From Pseudomonas sp. S04 (lineage in GTDB: Bacteria > Pseudomonadota > Gammaproteobacteria > Pseudomonadales > Pseudomonadaceae), in contig NZ_CP019427.1 in assembly GCF_009834545.1 (NCBI RefSeq), forward strand, positions 2,610,001 through 2,674,000: DNA of 64,000 nucleotides, read 5' to 3'. How positions within the stretch are numbered: the first letter of the stretch is position 1; each line of letters opens with the position of its first letter. This document shows, in pieces, positions 41,265 to 50,283 of this stretch. The translations under genes were made by a program, and so were the position numbers. Under the pieces are notes generated by a model. It made no database searches, was not told the DNA's origin, and saw only the letters and a list, made by a program, of their open reading frames with translations.

Positions 41265-42586
41265 ACGATCTATCCAACCCATCAGGTTCCCGGTCCAGCG
41301 CGTTCTGGGCACCGTTTACCCCGATGCGCCAGTTCCAGCAGCAACCGATGATGTTCGCCAGCGCCGACGGCATGTACTACACCACCACCGACGGCCGACG
41401 GGTACTCGATGCGATGGCGGGGTTGTGGTGCGTCAACGCCGGACATGGCCAGGCCAAAATCGTCGAGGCGATTCGCGAAGCGGCGGGGCGCCTGGACTTT
41501 GTCTCCTCATTCAAGATGAGCCATCCCCACGCCCTGGAGATGGCCGAGCGTTTGATCGAGATCAGCCCGGCCGGCATCGAGCAGGTGTTCTTCACCAACT
41601 CAGGTTCCGAGGCGGTCGACACTTCGCTGAAAATTGCTCGGGCCTATCACCAGGCCCGGGGCGACAGCCGCCGGACCAAGTTTATCGGGCGGGCCAAGGG
41701 TTACCACGGCATGGGCTTTGGCGGGCTGTCGGTGTCGGGTATCGGCCGGCAGAAACGTGAGTTTGGCCCGCTGCTGGGGGAGGTGTCACACCTGCCGCTG
41801 CCTTATGACGCGCAGATGCGTTTCAGCGCGGGACTGCCACAGCACGGCGCCAGTTACGCCGATGCGTTGTCACAACTGCTGGAGATCCAGGACCCGAGCA
41901 GCGTGGCCGCGGTGATCGTTGAGCCAGTGACAGGCTCCGGCGGTGTCTACCCGCCGCCCCAGGGGTACTTGCAACGCCTGCGCGAGATTTGCACCCGGCA
42001 CGGCGTGCTGTTGATTTTCGACGAAGTGATTACCGGCTTTGGCCGTGTCGGGGCCAGCTTCGCCGCGCAAGCCTTCGGCGTGACACCGGACCTGATCACC
42101 ACGGCGAAAGGCCTGACCAACGGCGCCGTACCCATGGGCGGTGTGCTGGTCAGCGGCGCGGTGTATGAAGCGTTCATGGCCGGGCCAACCAATGTCATCG
42201 AGCTGATGCACGGCTACACCTATTCGGCGCATCCATTGGCGTGTGCGGCCGGGTTGGCGACCATCGAGTTGCATCGTGAATTGGGCATCAATCAACACGT
42301 CAACGCGGTCAGCGGGCTCTGGCAGTCCGCCGCGCTGACGCTGCGCGGTGTTGGCCCGGTGCTCGACGTCCGCACCGTCGGTTTGCTCTGCGCCGTCGAA
42401 CTCGAACCGCGCCCCGGTGCCGCCGGCGCACGGGGCAGCGAAGTGGCGCAGTGGTGCTTCGAGCACGGCGTACTGGTGCGCGGCTCGGGCGATACCATCG
42501 TGATTTCGCCGCCGCTGGTGATCAGCCCGCAGGAGATCGCCCAGGTGTTCGACACCTTGGCGGATGCGTTGCAACAGGTCGCCTGA
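41261..42586 (+). CDS. Class III omega-amino acid aminotransferase
   Basis: A 441-residue PLP-dependent aminotransferase of the beta-alanine/omega-amino acid:pyruvate type. FFTNSGSEAVD (~110-120) is the phosphate-binding turn, FDEVITGFGR holds the cofactor Asp254, and TTAKGLTNG holds the Schiff-base Lys283. It starts on the ATGA overlap with the serine hydrolase. The product would be an omega-semialdehyde, the substrate type of the next gene. The natural amine is not shown by sequence. Confidence 0.93.
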   Translation: MNDLSNPSGSRSSAFWAPFTPMRQFQQQPMMFASADGMYYTTTDGRRVLDAMAGLWCVNAGHGQAKIVEAIREAAGRLDFVSSFKMSHPHALEMAERLIEISPAGIEQVFFTNSGSEAVDTSLKIARAYHQARGDSRRTKFIGRAKGYHGMGFGGLSVSGIGRQKREFGPLLGEVSHLPLPYDAQMRFSAGLPQHGASYADALSQLLEIQDPSSVAAVIVEPVTGSGGVYPPPQGYLQRLREICTRHGVLLIFDEVITGFGRVGASFAAQAFGVTPDLITTAKGLTNGAVPMGGVLVSGAVYEAFMAGPTNVIELMHGYTYSAHPLACAAGLATIELHRELGINQHVNAVSGLWQSAALTLRGVGPVLDVRTVGLLCAVELEPRPGAAGARGSEVAQWCFEHGVLVRGSGDTIVISPPLVISPQEIAQVFDTLADALQQVA

Positions 42587-42600
42587 TGGGAGTCGATGGC

Positions 42601-44019
42601 ATGTCCGATTTGTTTGAGTTCTACATCGACGGCGCCTGGGTCAAACCCCATGGCGAAACCGTCGAAACAGTGGTGAACCCGTCCACCGAGCAGGCGGTGG
42701 CGCGCATCATCCTCGGTGACGCGCAGGATGTGGACCGTGCAGTCAGTGCGGCCCGCCAGGCGTTCCCGGCGTTTGCCGCGAGTTCGCTGCAAGCGCGTAT
42801 CGACCTGCTGCAGCGCATTATCGAAGGCTACCAACGCCACAGCGAAGCGTTGATCGAAGCGGTTCACCTGGAGATGGGCGCGCCGCTGTCCCTGGCCCGC
42901 AGCGCCCATGTGCCGGCGGGACTGGGCCATCTGACGCAGGCGCTGCAGGTGTTGCGCGAGTACCGCTTCGAACGGTGCCTGGGCAATACGCTGGTGGTGC
43001 GTGAGCCGATTGGCGTATGCGCCTTGATCACGCCCTGGAACTGGCCGCTCAATCAACTCACCTGCAAGCTCGCGCCAGCCCTCGCGGTGGGTTGCACCGT
43101 GGTCCTCAAGCCGAGTGAGCGCGCGCCGCTGTCGGCGCTGATCCTCGCGCAAATCCTGCATGAGGCCGGGGTGCCCAAAGGCGTGTTCAACCTGGTCAAC
43201 GGCGACGGCCCTGGCGTGGGTACCGCGCTGGCACGCCATGCCGACGTGGACATGGTCTCATTTACCGGCTCGACCGGCGCTGGTATTGCCGTGGCGAAGG
43301 CGGCGGCCGATACGGTCAAGCGGGTGTCCCAGGAGCTGGGCGGCAAATCGGCGAACATCCTGCTGGACGATGCGGTCCTGCCCGACGCGGTGCGTCACGG
43401 GGTCTTGGGGTGTATCCGCAACAGTGGCCAGTCGTGCAATGCGCCGACGCGGCTGCTGGTGCCCCGCGCCCAGCAACAGGCGGTGATTGATCTCGCCAGG
43501 GACGTGCTGGCGCAGGTGTGCTTCGACGACAGTAACCCGGCGTCAGCCCTCGGCCCGGTGGCGAACGCCGTGCAGTTCGAGCGTGTACAGGCGATGATCG
43601 CGCAGGCGATGACCGAGGGGTCGCGGTTGGTCGCCGGAGGGCTGGGCCGGCCGCAAGGCATTGAGCGCGGCTACTATGTACAACCGACGATATTTGCCGA
43701 CGTCACCGCGGATATGCGAGTGGCGCGTGAAGAAATCTTCGGCCCGGTCCTGGCGATCATGCCTTACGACAGCGAAGCCGAGGCCATAGCCATTGCCAAC
43801 GACAGCCTTTACGGTTTGTCGGGGTACGTCACCTCGGCGAGCCTGGATCGCAGTCGCGCGGTGGCCCGCCAACTGCGTACCGGGATGGTCCACATCAACG
43901 GCGCGCGTGCTGACCAGGCCGCGCCGTTTGGCGGATACAAACAGTCGGGCAATGGACGTGAGTGGGGTGAGCAGGGGTTTGACGAGTACCTGGAGAGCAA
44001 GTCGATGTTCGGCTACTAG
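42601..44019 (+). CDS. NAD(P)-dependent aldehyde dehydrogenase
   Basis: A 472-residue aldehyde dehydrogenase with catalytic Glu245 (SQELGGKS) and Cys279 (NSGQSCNAP), plus the TPWNWPL and FTGSTGAG cofactor motifs. The ATG at 42601 has GGGAGT upstream, better than the ATG at 42586. As the last gene of the operon after the aminotransferase, it likely oxidises the resulting semialdehyde to a dicarboxylic acid. Confidence 0.93.
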   Translation: MSDLFEFYIDGAWVKPHGETVETVVNPSTEQAVARIILGDAQDVDRAVSAARQAFPAFAASSLQARIDLLQRIIEGYQRHSEALIEAVHLEMGAPLSLARSAHVPAGLGHLTQALQVLREYRFERCLGNTLVVREPIGVCALITPWNWPLNQLTCKLAPALAVGCTVVLKPSERAPLSALILAQILHEAGVPKGVFNLVNGDGPGVGTALARHADVDMVSFTGSTGAGIAVAKAAADTVKRVSQELGGKSANILLDDAVLPDAVRHGVLGCIRNSGQSCNAPTRLLVPRAQQQAVIDLARDVLAQVCFDDSNPASALGPVANAVQFERVQAMIAQAMTEGSRLVAGGLGRPQGIERGYYVQPTIFADVTADMRVAREEIFGPVLAIMPYDSEAEAIAIANDSLYGLSGYVTSASLDRSRAVARQLRTGMVHINGARADQAAPFGGYKQSGNGREWGEQGFDEYLESKSMFGY

Positions 44020-44132
44020 CGGCTTGAGGCGTGTGCCAAGGGGGGACTATCAAGGTCCTGATTAACCTTCTTGCTTGCAACCCTTGTGGTTAAATGGCAA
44101 GTCCAGGCCATCGTTAGTAGGGATAGAGTTGT

Positions 44133-44519
44133 ATGGGAATGGAAAGCACCGTCTTGGCATTCTTGAGGCGCTATCGGTACTGGTTACTGGCGTTGATGAT
44201 CGCGGCCGCACTGGTAAACGCCTTTGTGCGTTTTGCCGGGGATGGACCGAATTTCTTTGGCGCGCTGCTGGTGCACGGATGGCTTATCCAGGCAGTCTTT
44301 GCGTACTGTCGCGGCGGTTGGGTCGCGCTTGGCCCAGGTGGATTATCCAAAGATGCGAACCCCATGGGCCGAGCCGCGTTAGCCGCAACCGCATTTGCAT
44401 TTTACTTGCTGACGTTCACCTACGATGGCGCGCTGCGCGATGACTCGGTGCATGAAAGAACAGCCGAGGACTGGACGATGCCTACCCGGGAGGAGTTCCG
44501 GCAGGCGAAGGAGCAATAG
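44133..44519 (+). CDS. Small membrane protein, function unknown
   Basis: A 128-residue protein with about three hydrophobic segments (WLLALMIAAALVNAFV; FGALLVHGWLIQAVFAY; AALAATAFAFYLLTFTY) and an acidic C-terminal tail. I do not recognise the family. A TAGGGATAG site precedes the ATG. It stands alone between the operon and the CPBP protease gene. Confidence 0.65.
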   Translation: MGMESTVLAFLRRYRYWLLALMIAAALVNAFVRFAGDGPNFFGALLVHGWLIQAVFAYCRGGWVALGPGGLSKDANPMGRAALAATAFAFYLLTFTYDGALRDDSVHERTAEDWTMPTREEFRQAKEQ

Positions 44520-44637
44520 CCAGCTGGTACCTCGTCGACAAACGCTGCGACGGTTCACTCCGTTAATAACCAGGCAGGGATAAACACAGTCTCAGCTTGC
44601 TGCGCAGCGCCTACCCTCAGCATTTGCTTCGCATCCC

Positions 44638-45381
44638 ATGGACGGCCAAATGATCGCAGAAGGACTTTCGCTACTCATCGACTACGGTATTTACCTGCTT
44701 CCAGGTCTTTGCCTCTGTGCCCTGTGGTTCTGGCTGACACCGAAGACGCAGCCAGGTCTACGCATTGTGATCCTGCTGCTGACCTTCGTACTGATGCGCG
44801 ATGTGATGACCCCGCTGCGCTTATGGTCCCTGAGTGGCGGCGTGCAGATCGGCTTTATTTCAAATCCATTGGTCCTGGCCACGCTAGGCGTTCTGTCGCT
44901 GGCGATCATCGCCGCTCTGGCACGGATCGCCCCCGAGTTATGGAAACTCGTGGTCTGGCGCAAGTGCAACCTGGCCGCGGGACTTGCCCTGGGCATCGCT
45001 GCCGGCTGTGCGATCGGTGTCCCGCTGCGGCTCTATCAAGGCACCGATGTCGGCGAGATAGCAGGGTACTGGCCTTGGTTGCTGGGCATGGTCGTGCTGG
45101 CCTACGGCGGCAACGCGCTGGAAGAGGTGCTGTTTCGCGGGTTCCTGCAAGGACACCTCGAACAGCACACTTGTGCACTACGAGCAGCCCTGATCAGTGC
45201 TATCGCCTTCGCCGCCTGCCATTCGTTCCTGGCACTGAGCGTTACCCGGATTGGCTGGCCGATTTTACTGTTCACGCTGGTTGAGGGGCTGGTCTGCGCT
45301 TTGGTGCGCATGCGCTATGGGGTAAGTGCTGCCATAGCCGCACATGGGACGGCGATAGTGCTGATTGCCGTGCCCATGTAG
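44638..45381 (+). CDS. CPBP family intramembrane metalloprotease
   Basis: A 247-residue membrane protein of the CPBP/Abi family. The diagnostic EEVLFR (Glu162-Arg167) lies in GNALEEVLFRGFLQG, followed by conserved His in FAACHSFLA. About six to seven membrane spans. Members cleave or bind membrane proteins and some give bacteriocin self-immunity; the substrate here is unknown. The start may be ATG 44638 or the in-frame ATG at 44650. Confidence 0.85.
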   Translation: MDGQMIAEGLSLLIDYGIYLLPGLCLCALWFWLTPKTQPGLRIVILLLTFVLMRDVMTPLRLWSLSGGVQIGFISNPLVLATLGVLSLAIIAALARIAPELWKLVVWRKCNLAAGLALGIAAGCAIGVPLRLYQGTDVGEIAGYWPWLLGMVVLAYGGNALEEVLFRGFLQGHLEQHTCALRAALISAIAFAACHSFLALSVTRIGWPILLFTLVEGLVCALVRMRYGVSAAIAAHGTAIVLIAVPM

Positions 45382-45454
45382 TGGCCTAACGGCCATGATC
45401 CGTATGCATATTTGAAGGGCGTGCTCACGCGACTGCCGATGCAGCTTCGGTTTC

Positions 45455-45859
45455 TCAGATGCTGACAGTTCGGTTGGAAGGGTTACTCAGTTGCTGAAGT
45501 TCAAGCTGCTTGGCAGCACTGGCTTCGAGGTTTGCACGCTCTTGATCCAGATACTGATAGATGCTTTGGAAGCTGGCGATTTTCTGTTTGATTTCTGCCA
45601 TCTTTTTTTCAATTAACTTAGCGCCGTCAGCACAATCGATCAGCTTGTTGCGCTGCGCATCCAGAATCTCGCCTATTTCCCCCAGGGAAAACCCCATGCT
45701 TTGCGCGCGCTGGATAAAGTCCAGATCCTGCAGCGTTTGCGTGGTGTAAACGCGATAGTTGTTAGTTTGTCGCAGCGGTGAGATCAGGCCGATTTGTTCG
45801 TAGTAACGCAGCGTATGGCGGCTGGCGCCGCTGCGGGCTTCGAGTTCGCCGATTTTCAT
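45455..45859 (-). CDS. MerR family transcriptional regulator
   Basis: A 134-residue MerR protein: an N-terminal DNA-binding part (MKIGELEARSGASRHTLRYYEQIGLISP) and a long dimerisation helix. The C-terminal effector region is short and lacks a metal-type Cys cluster (one Cys near 76). It is divergent from the SDR gene with a 74-base shared space that carries a MerR-type promoter. Confidence 0.92.
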   Translation of the reverse strand: MKIGELEARSGASRHTLRYYEQIGLISPLRQTNNYRVYTTQTLQDLDFIQRAQSMGFSLGEIGEILDAQRNKLIDCADGAKLIEKKMAEIKQKIASFQSIYQYLDQERANLEASAAKQLELQQLSNPSNRTVSI

Positions 45860-45869
45860 GAAAACACCG

Positions 45870-45902
45870 CTTGACTGTGGAGTTGGGTCGATAGTTTACG
45901 CT
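45870..45902 (+). promoter_or_regulatory. MerR-type promoter for the SDR gene
   Basis: A -35 element TTGACT at 45871 followed after a long spacer (18-19 bp) by a TTTACG-type -10. The overlong spacer is the kind that MerR proteins untwist for activation. The site lies between the regulator and the SDR gene. Confidence 0.45.
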
Positions 45903-45933
45903 TGATTTCTCACCTTAAACAAGGAACAGGGAA

Positions 45934-47004
45934 ATGAGCGTGGAGTGCTTTGTCACGGGGGGTACCGGCTTTATCGGTCAACATTTAGTGGCGTACCTGA
46001 GTGCAAAAGGTCACACCGTTCGGGTGTTGATGCGTCGCCCGGATCGACTGGTTGCACTGCGCGAGCAAGTCGACAATTTGAGAGGCTGCGCAGCCCGGGT
46101 ATTTGCCGTTGCTGGCGATCTGGAACAAGACAATCTCGGGCTGAGTCTTGCTGACCGAGAAGTGCTAAGGCGCGCCAGCGTCATATTCCACCTGGGCGCC
46201 CACTTCGCATGGGGGCTTTCAGTGGAGCATTCTCGTGCGGTGAATGTGGAAGGGGCAAAGCGCGTGGCGCTGTTGGCGGCTGAGCAAAAGAGCCGGTTAG
46301 TGATGATCGGCGGCTACATGCTGAAAAATCATGAACATCTGCAGCGCATCGGAATTGATCCTCGTTATCCGCAGCTGACGAATTGGCCTGCTGTCTACCG
46401 ACGTGTCGGTGGTTACGAGGGGAGCAAGCTGGAGGCGCATTTTGCGACCCTGGAGGTCATGTCCGCCAAGGGCGGGGAGATTACCGTTGTCCATCCCGCG
46501 ACGGTTTGTGGCCACAGCCGTACGGGGCATATCCTTGATGGTCAGCCGCTGGTGGAGCTGATACGCAACCTTGTGCAGGGAAAGCTGACTGCAGTGCCTG
46601 GTACCACCGAGCACTGGCTGCCACTGGTTACCGTGGATTACCTGGTTGAACTGGTGGCGGTGTGTGCTTTTGATCCTGCCATGGTGGGTCAGGAACTGCT
46701 GGCGCTCGATGACCAAACGCCCAACTTACGAGAACTGCTGGTACAGGCGGCACAACCTTTGGGCTTAAAGTCTCCCAAGCATTACATTTCACTCCGATTG
46801 CTGAAGTTGCTACTGAGTATTCCTCCCGTTGCGCGGTTTTTGAATTCAAAACCCGAAGCCTTGGACTTCATCCAGACCACTCGTTTTGATACCGCGGCGG
46901 TCGAGCAGTTTGCCAACAGGCATGGAATAGCCAAGCCGGATATACGACAGTCTTTGCAGCACACTGCAAGGTTCGTCAACTCATATTGCATAGCCAAGGG
47001 CTAG
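45934..47004 (+). CDS. NAD(P)-dependent extended SDR (epimerase/reductase family)
   Basis: A 356-residue extended short-chain dehydrogenase with the dinucleotide motif TGGTGFIG near residues 8-15 and a catalytic YxxxK in GGYEGSKLE. The second half resembles 3-beta-HSD or dihydroflavonol reductase-like enzymes. The divergent MerR regulator probably controls it. Substrate unknown. Confidence 0.85.
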   Translation: MSVECFVTGGTGFIGQHLVAYLSAKGHTVRVLMRRPDRLVALREQVDNLRGCAARVFAVAGDLEQDNLGLSLADREVLRRASVIFHLGAHFAWGLSVEHSRAVNVEGAKRVALLAAEQKSRLVMIGGYMLKNHEHLQRIGIDPRYPQLTNWPAVYRRVGGYEGSKLEAHFATLEVMSAKGGEITVVHPATVCGHSRTGHILDGQPLVELIRNLVQGKLTAVPGTTEHWLPLVTVDYLVELVAVCAFDPAMVGQELLALDDQTPNLRELLVQAAQPLGLKSPKHYISLRLLKLLLSIPPVARFLNSKPEALDFIQTTRFDTAAVEQFANRHGIAKPDIRQSLQHTARFVNSYCIAKG

Positions 47005-47103
47005 GCCCTCTGACTTCTCCCTTGCGGGCATCCTCAAACTTTTCGCCGTCGATGTAGGACGGCACTCTATCGAACGACAATTCAGCGACAGGGATCGTCA
47101 ACA

Positions 47104-48003
47104 ATGCAATCTACTTTCAGCAAAGGCGTCATGTTTGCACTCTGCGCTGCGGCACTGAACGCAACGATCGGTGTGCTCAGTAAAGTGCTCATGAGTAATG
47201 GTTTCACCGCCAGCAGTGTCGCTGTCATCAAGACCGTACTTGGTTGCGTGCTTCTCTCGATCTTACTGTTTCTCCTCAAGCGCCCGGCGGTGTCGACCAA
47301 ATGGATTCAAGCGGCTATCTGCGCATTCCTTGGCATCTTCGTGCTGTTCCATTTCGAAACGTCCGCTTATCGACACTATGCTGCGGCAGGTGTGGTGGTG
47401 GTGCTGATGGCCAGCGCCTCAATCTCCTCGATCATTCTGGGGCGCATTTTCCTCAAGGATGCCATCACCGCCAACGCAACCGTTGGCGCCGCACTGGCTA
47501 TCGCTGGGATCTCGGTGATCTTCGGCGGCGACCTGCAGCAGGGTTTTAACCTGCAAGGCGCTGCGCTCGCCTGCATGGCCGGCTGCGGCTATGGGGCCTT
47601 TTCAGTTGCCATGAAGCGTATGGGTGTTTCGGGAGGGCTGCACTTCACCCGGCAATTGTTGTTCTTTGGCAGCCTGTACCTGCTGATGCCGGCTGCGGCC
47701 GATGGTTTTGCGATGGGCGAGCTGTCGCCGCTGGCGATCGCTGCGCTGCTGGCGCTGGCCACGCTGCCGACAATCCTGGGCTTCTTCTGCACCACCAAGG
47801 CCATCGAGTATCTCAAGCCATCCCAAGTGCAAGCGCTGGAGCTGACCGAGCCATTGTTCGCCGCGCTGCTGGCGTTTGTGGCGCTCAATGAAGTGCCGCG
47901 CGAAAGCCTGTATGCGGGAGCAGCACTGATTATCGTCGGCCTGTGTTTCTCCAATGAACTAATCCGCTTGGGCAGCAAAGCGTCCGTCTCTTCGACCGAG
48001 TGA
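47104..48003 (+). CDS. EamA/DMT superfamily transporter
   Basis: A 299-residue membrane protein with ten predicted spans in two EamA repeats (first starting ALCAAALNATIGVLSKVLMS, second near GAALACMAGCGYGAFSVAMKRM). Typical of drug/metabolite exporters. The final PSQVQALELTEPLFAALLAF is the characteristic second-repeat end. Cargo unknown. Confidence 0.92.
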   Translation: MQSTFSKGVMFALCAAALNATIGVLSKVLMSNGFTASSVAVIKTVLGCVLLSILLFLLKRPAVSTKWIQAAICAFLGIFVLFHFETSAYRHYAAAGVVVVLMASASISSIILGRIFLKDAITANATVGAALAIAGISVIFGGDLQQGFNLQGAALACMAGCGYGAFSVAMKRMGVSGGLHFTRQLLFFGSLYLLMPAAADGFAMGELSPLAIAALLALATLPTILGFFCTTKAIEYLKPSQVQALELTEPLFAALLAFVALNEVPRESLYAGAALIIVGLCFSNELIRLGSKASVSSTE

Positions 48004-48109
48004 GCTAGTTTCGGATCCTGATGATTTCAGCAATCTGTGGTTTTTGAGAGTTTTGAGCGATTTGCCGCTTCTAGCCGATTTCTGTCTGTCGTCACCGGCT
48101 GAAAACGAC

Positions 48110-48289
48110 CGATTCTGTTGAAAAAGTCGTTTCGCCCAGATTGCCCCAATACTGACCGCTGAAAACGTCTTTATTGCGCATAGCTACGCGAAATCTGAGC
48201 CCCGAACCCTCTGCTCGAAGTAAAGATTTCAATCTCAAACGCGTACTTTTCTACCGTGGAAACCATGACCGACTTTTTCAACAGAATCG
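48110..48289 (-). repeat. Miniature inverted-repeat element, copy 3 (180 bp, inverted)
   Basis: Terminal repeats CGATTCTGTTGAAAAAGTCG (48110-48129) and CCGACTTTTTCAACAGAATCG (48269-48289). The interior is the reverse complement of the pattern in copies 1 and 2 (GTAAAGATTTCAATCTC then GTACTTTT). It is located outside the prophage, so the family is a genome resident, not a phage part. Confidence 0.9.
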
Positions 48290-48361
48290 ACCCAATGCGG
48301 ACATCTGGAATGAGTAGTAACCGATCTGCCTGAACTGCGATCAAACAACTCTGCTACAGCG

Positions 48362-48985
48362 TTATGGCGTTCCATTCCTTCCGTACAGCCGGTAGCTTTG
48401 TCGCCGACTCAGACGTTCGTAATAGTCGCTCACTGCAGGAAAGTTCGGATGAGCGAAGGGTGTTTCAAACCATCGATTAACCGAGAGTCCAATCGGTATG
48501 TCTGCAAGAGAAAACTTGTCACCAATGACGTAGGCCCCGGTTGAGTCGAGCTGTCTATCGAGAATCTCCATGTGCCTCGACCAGTCATCGCATGAGGTTG
48601 CTAATGCATGGCTGTCTTGATGCCCATGCGAATGCCTGACCAGCGACATAAAGGCATAACTCCACGATTTGTTGAGATCCGACGCTTGCCAATCGATCCA
48701 TTGATCCACACGCGCTTTGGCCCTTGCTTCGATCGGGTACAAACCGGTGTCGTCGTAGCGAGACGCCAGGTAGCGAATAATCGAGTTTGACTCCCAGAGG
48801 ATGAAATCGTCATCCTGGATGACCGGCACCATGGCATTGGGATTCAACGCCATGAATTCGGGCGTTTGCGTCGACCTGAATCCAGAACCCCAATCCTCCC
48901 GCTCAAAGGGGATTCCAATCTCAGCGCAGGCCCAGAGTACTTTTCGTACATTGATCGATGATGCCTTACCCAGTACGCGCAACAT
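48362..48985 (-). CDS. Glutathione S-transferase family protein
   Basis: A 207-residue GST. The N-terminal thioredoxin-like domain ([44 protein letters not shown], the cis-Pro and Glu/Ser glutathione contacts) is followed by the helical C-terminal domain ([16 protein letters not shown]). It stands alone, next to a miniature element. Confidence 0.92.
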   Translation of the reverse strand: MLRVLGKASSINVRKVLWACAEIGIPFEREDWGSGFRSTQTPEFMALNPNAMVPVIQDDDFILWESNSIIRYLASRYDDTGLYPIEARAKARVDQWIDWQASDLNKSWSYAFMSLVRHSHGHQDSHALATSCDDWSRHMEILDRQLDSTGAYVIGDKFSLADIPIGLSVNRWFETPFAHPNFPAVSDYYERLSRRQSYRLYGRNGTP

Positions 48986-49277
48986 TCCTTGTCCTTACAG
49001 TGATGGCTGGTCGTGTCGACAATATCGCCTAGTAGAGTCGGGTGTCCAGCGACCGTTTTTAGCCGATTTCTGCCGATCGCGACCGGCAGCTGTCGACCCA
49101 AAACGGACGCTAAGGATTGCATGAGAGGATAGTTTCCCGGCGCCTTCGTGCACCGTATAGTGGCGATATTTTGTCGGTCAAAGGAATGGCTATGTACCCC
49201 TCAAGCTGCCTACTCGTCGGTGTGATTGGCGACTGTGATATCGCTTATTTTTCGCATTGCGCTAAAAGGGCAACGCC
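48986..49277. other. Intergenic region with a short inverted repeat
   Basis: Contains CTGCCGATCGCGACCGGCAG (about 49072-49091), a partial palindrome, within sequence that resembles the flank of the third miniature element (GATTTCTG... at 48078). No gene. Confidence 0.4.
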
Positions 49278-50177
49278 ATGCGTTTGAGAATGATCCTTGC
49301 CGGGATCGGCACAACGTTGGCGCTGGTGTCTGCATCGCCAGCCCAGGCTGCGCCCCTGCCGCCAGGAGCGATCAAACAGGGTGGTATTTCGGTGCTGGTC
49401 CAAGGCTCGGGACCAGACATCATATTGATTCCGGGATTGGCGTCGTCTTACGAAGTGTGGGCTGATTTGGCCTCCAGACTACAGCAGAGCCACCGTCTTC
49501 ATCTGGTACAGGTAGCTGGCTTTGCCGGCTCGCCTGCCGTATCCGATCCAGGCGGGAAAGTAGTAGCGCCCACGGCCGAGGCGATCGCTGAATATATCCG
49601 CAGCCAGCGCATCGAGGCCCCGGCCATCATTGGCCATTCGTTGGGCGGTGAGGTGGCACTGATGCTAGGTGCTCGTCATCCCGACCAAGTTGGACGCCTG
49701 ATGATTGTCGATGCGCTGCCCTTTTATGCGTTGCTGTTTGACCCTTCGGCGACCAGTGAAGCGGCGACCCCGCAGGCTGCTGCGATGCGCGATGCAATGT
49801 TAGCGGCAACGGCTGAACAGGCGGAAGTCATGCAGCATGCATCCATCGCCCGTCTCGCCAAAACTGAAGCGGTCAGGCCTGGCTTGGCCGCGGCGGGAAC
49901 AAGCTCGGACCGCAAGACCGTGGCCGATGCCATGCATGAGCTGATGGTCACCGACCTGCGGCCTGAGCTTGGACGCATCAGGGTGCCGGTCGAGGTCGTC
50001 TATGCCTACGACTTGCTTTACGGCGTAGATGCGACCCAGGTTGATGCAATGTTCCGTAACGCCTATGTCTCGACCCCAAACATCAGTTTCAGGCGCATTG
50101 ATGGCAGCTTTCACTTCGTCATGCTTGACCAGCCAGAACTGTTCGCCAGTGCTGTCTTCAAGTTCCTGGACCAGTAA
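49278..50177 (+). CDS. Secreted alpha/beta hydrolase
   Basis: A 299-residue alpha/beta hydrolase with an N-terminal signal peptide (cleavage near PAQA-AP) and nucleophile elbow GHSLGG (Ser121). A likely catalytic His lies in GSFHFVMLDQP near the C-terminus. Probably periplasmic. Substrate unknown. It is a single gene with a repeat downstream. Confidence 0.85.
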   Translation: MRLRMILAGIGTTLALVSASPAQAAPLPPGAIKQGGISVLVQGSGPDIILIPGLASSYEVWADLASRLQQSHRLHLVQVAGFAGSPAVSDPGGKVVAPTAEAIAEYIRSQRIEAPAIIGHSLGGEVALMLGARHPDQVGRLMIVDALPFYALLFDPSATSEAATPQAAAMRDAMLAATAEQAEVMQHASIARLAKTEAVRPGLAAAGTSSDRKTVADAMHELMVTDLRPELGRIRVPVEVVYAYDLLYGVDATQVDAMFRNAYVSTPNISFRRIDGSFHFVMLDQPELFASAVFKFLDQ

Positions 50178-50196
50178 GCGGCGGCAGTGGGTTGTC

Positions 50197-50221
50197 AGGG
50201 ATAATAAATCTGTCCCTTTTT
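50197..50221 (+). repeat. Short repeat CAGGGATAATAAATCTGTCCC, left copy
   Basis: Nearly the same 25 bases occur at 51501-51526 in direct orientation, on the other side of one gene (50284-51498), and a partial copy lies at 31106-31125. Confidence 0.6.
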
Positions 50222-50283
50222 AAGCTTGCTGAAACGATTCATCAAGTTTATAAAAAGGCACAACTCCAAGAAAGGCTGCCGCC

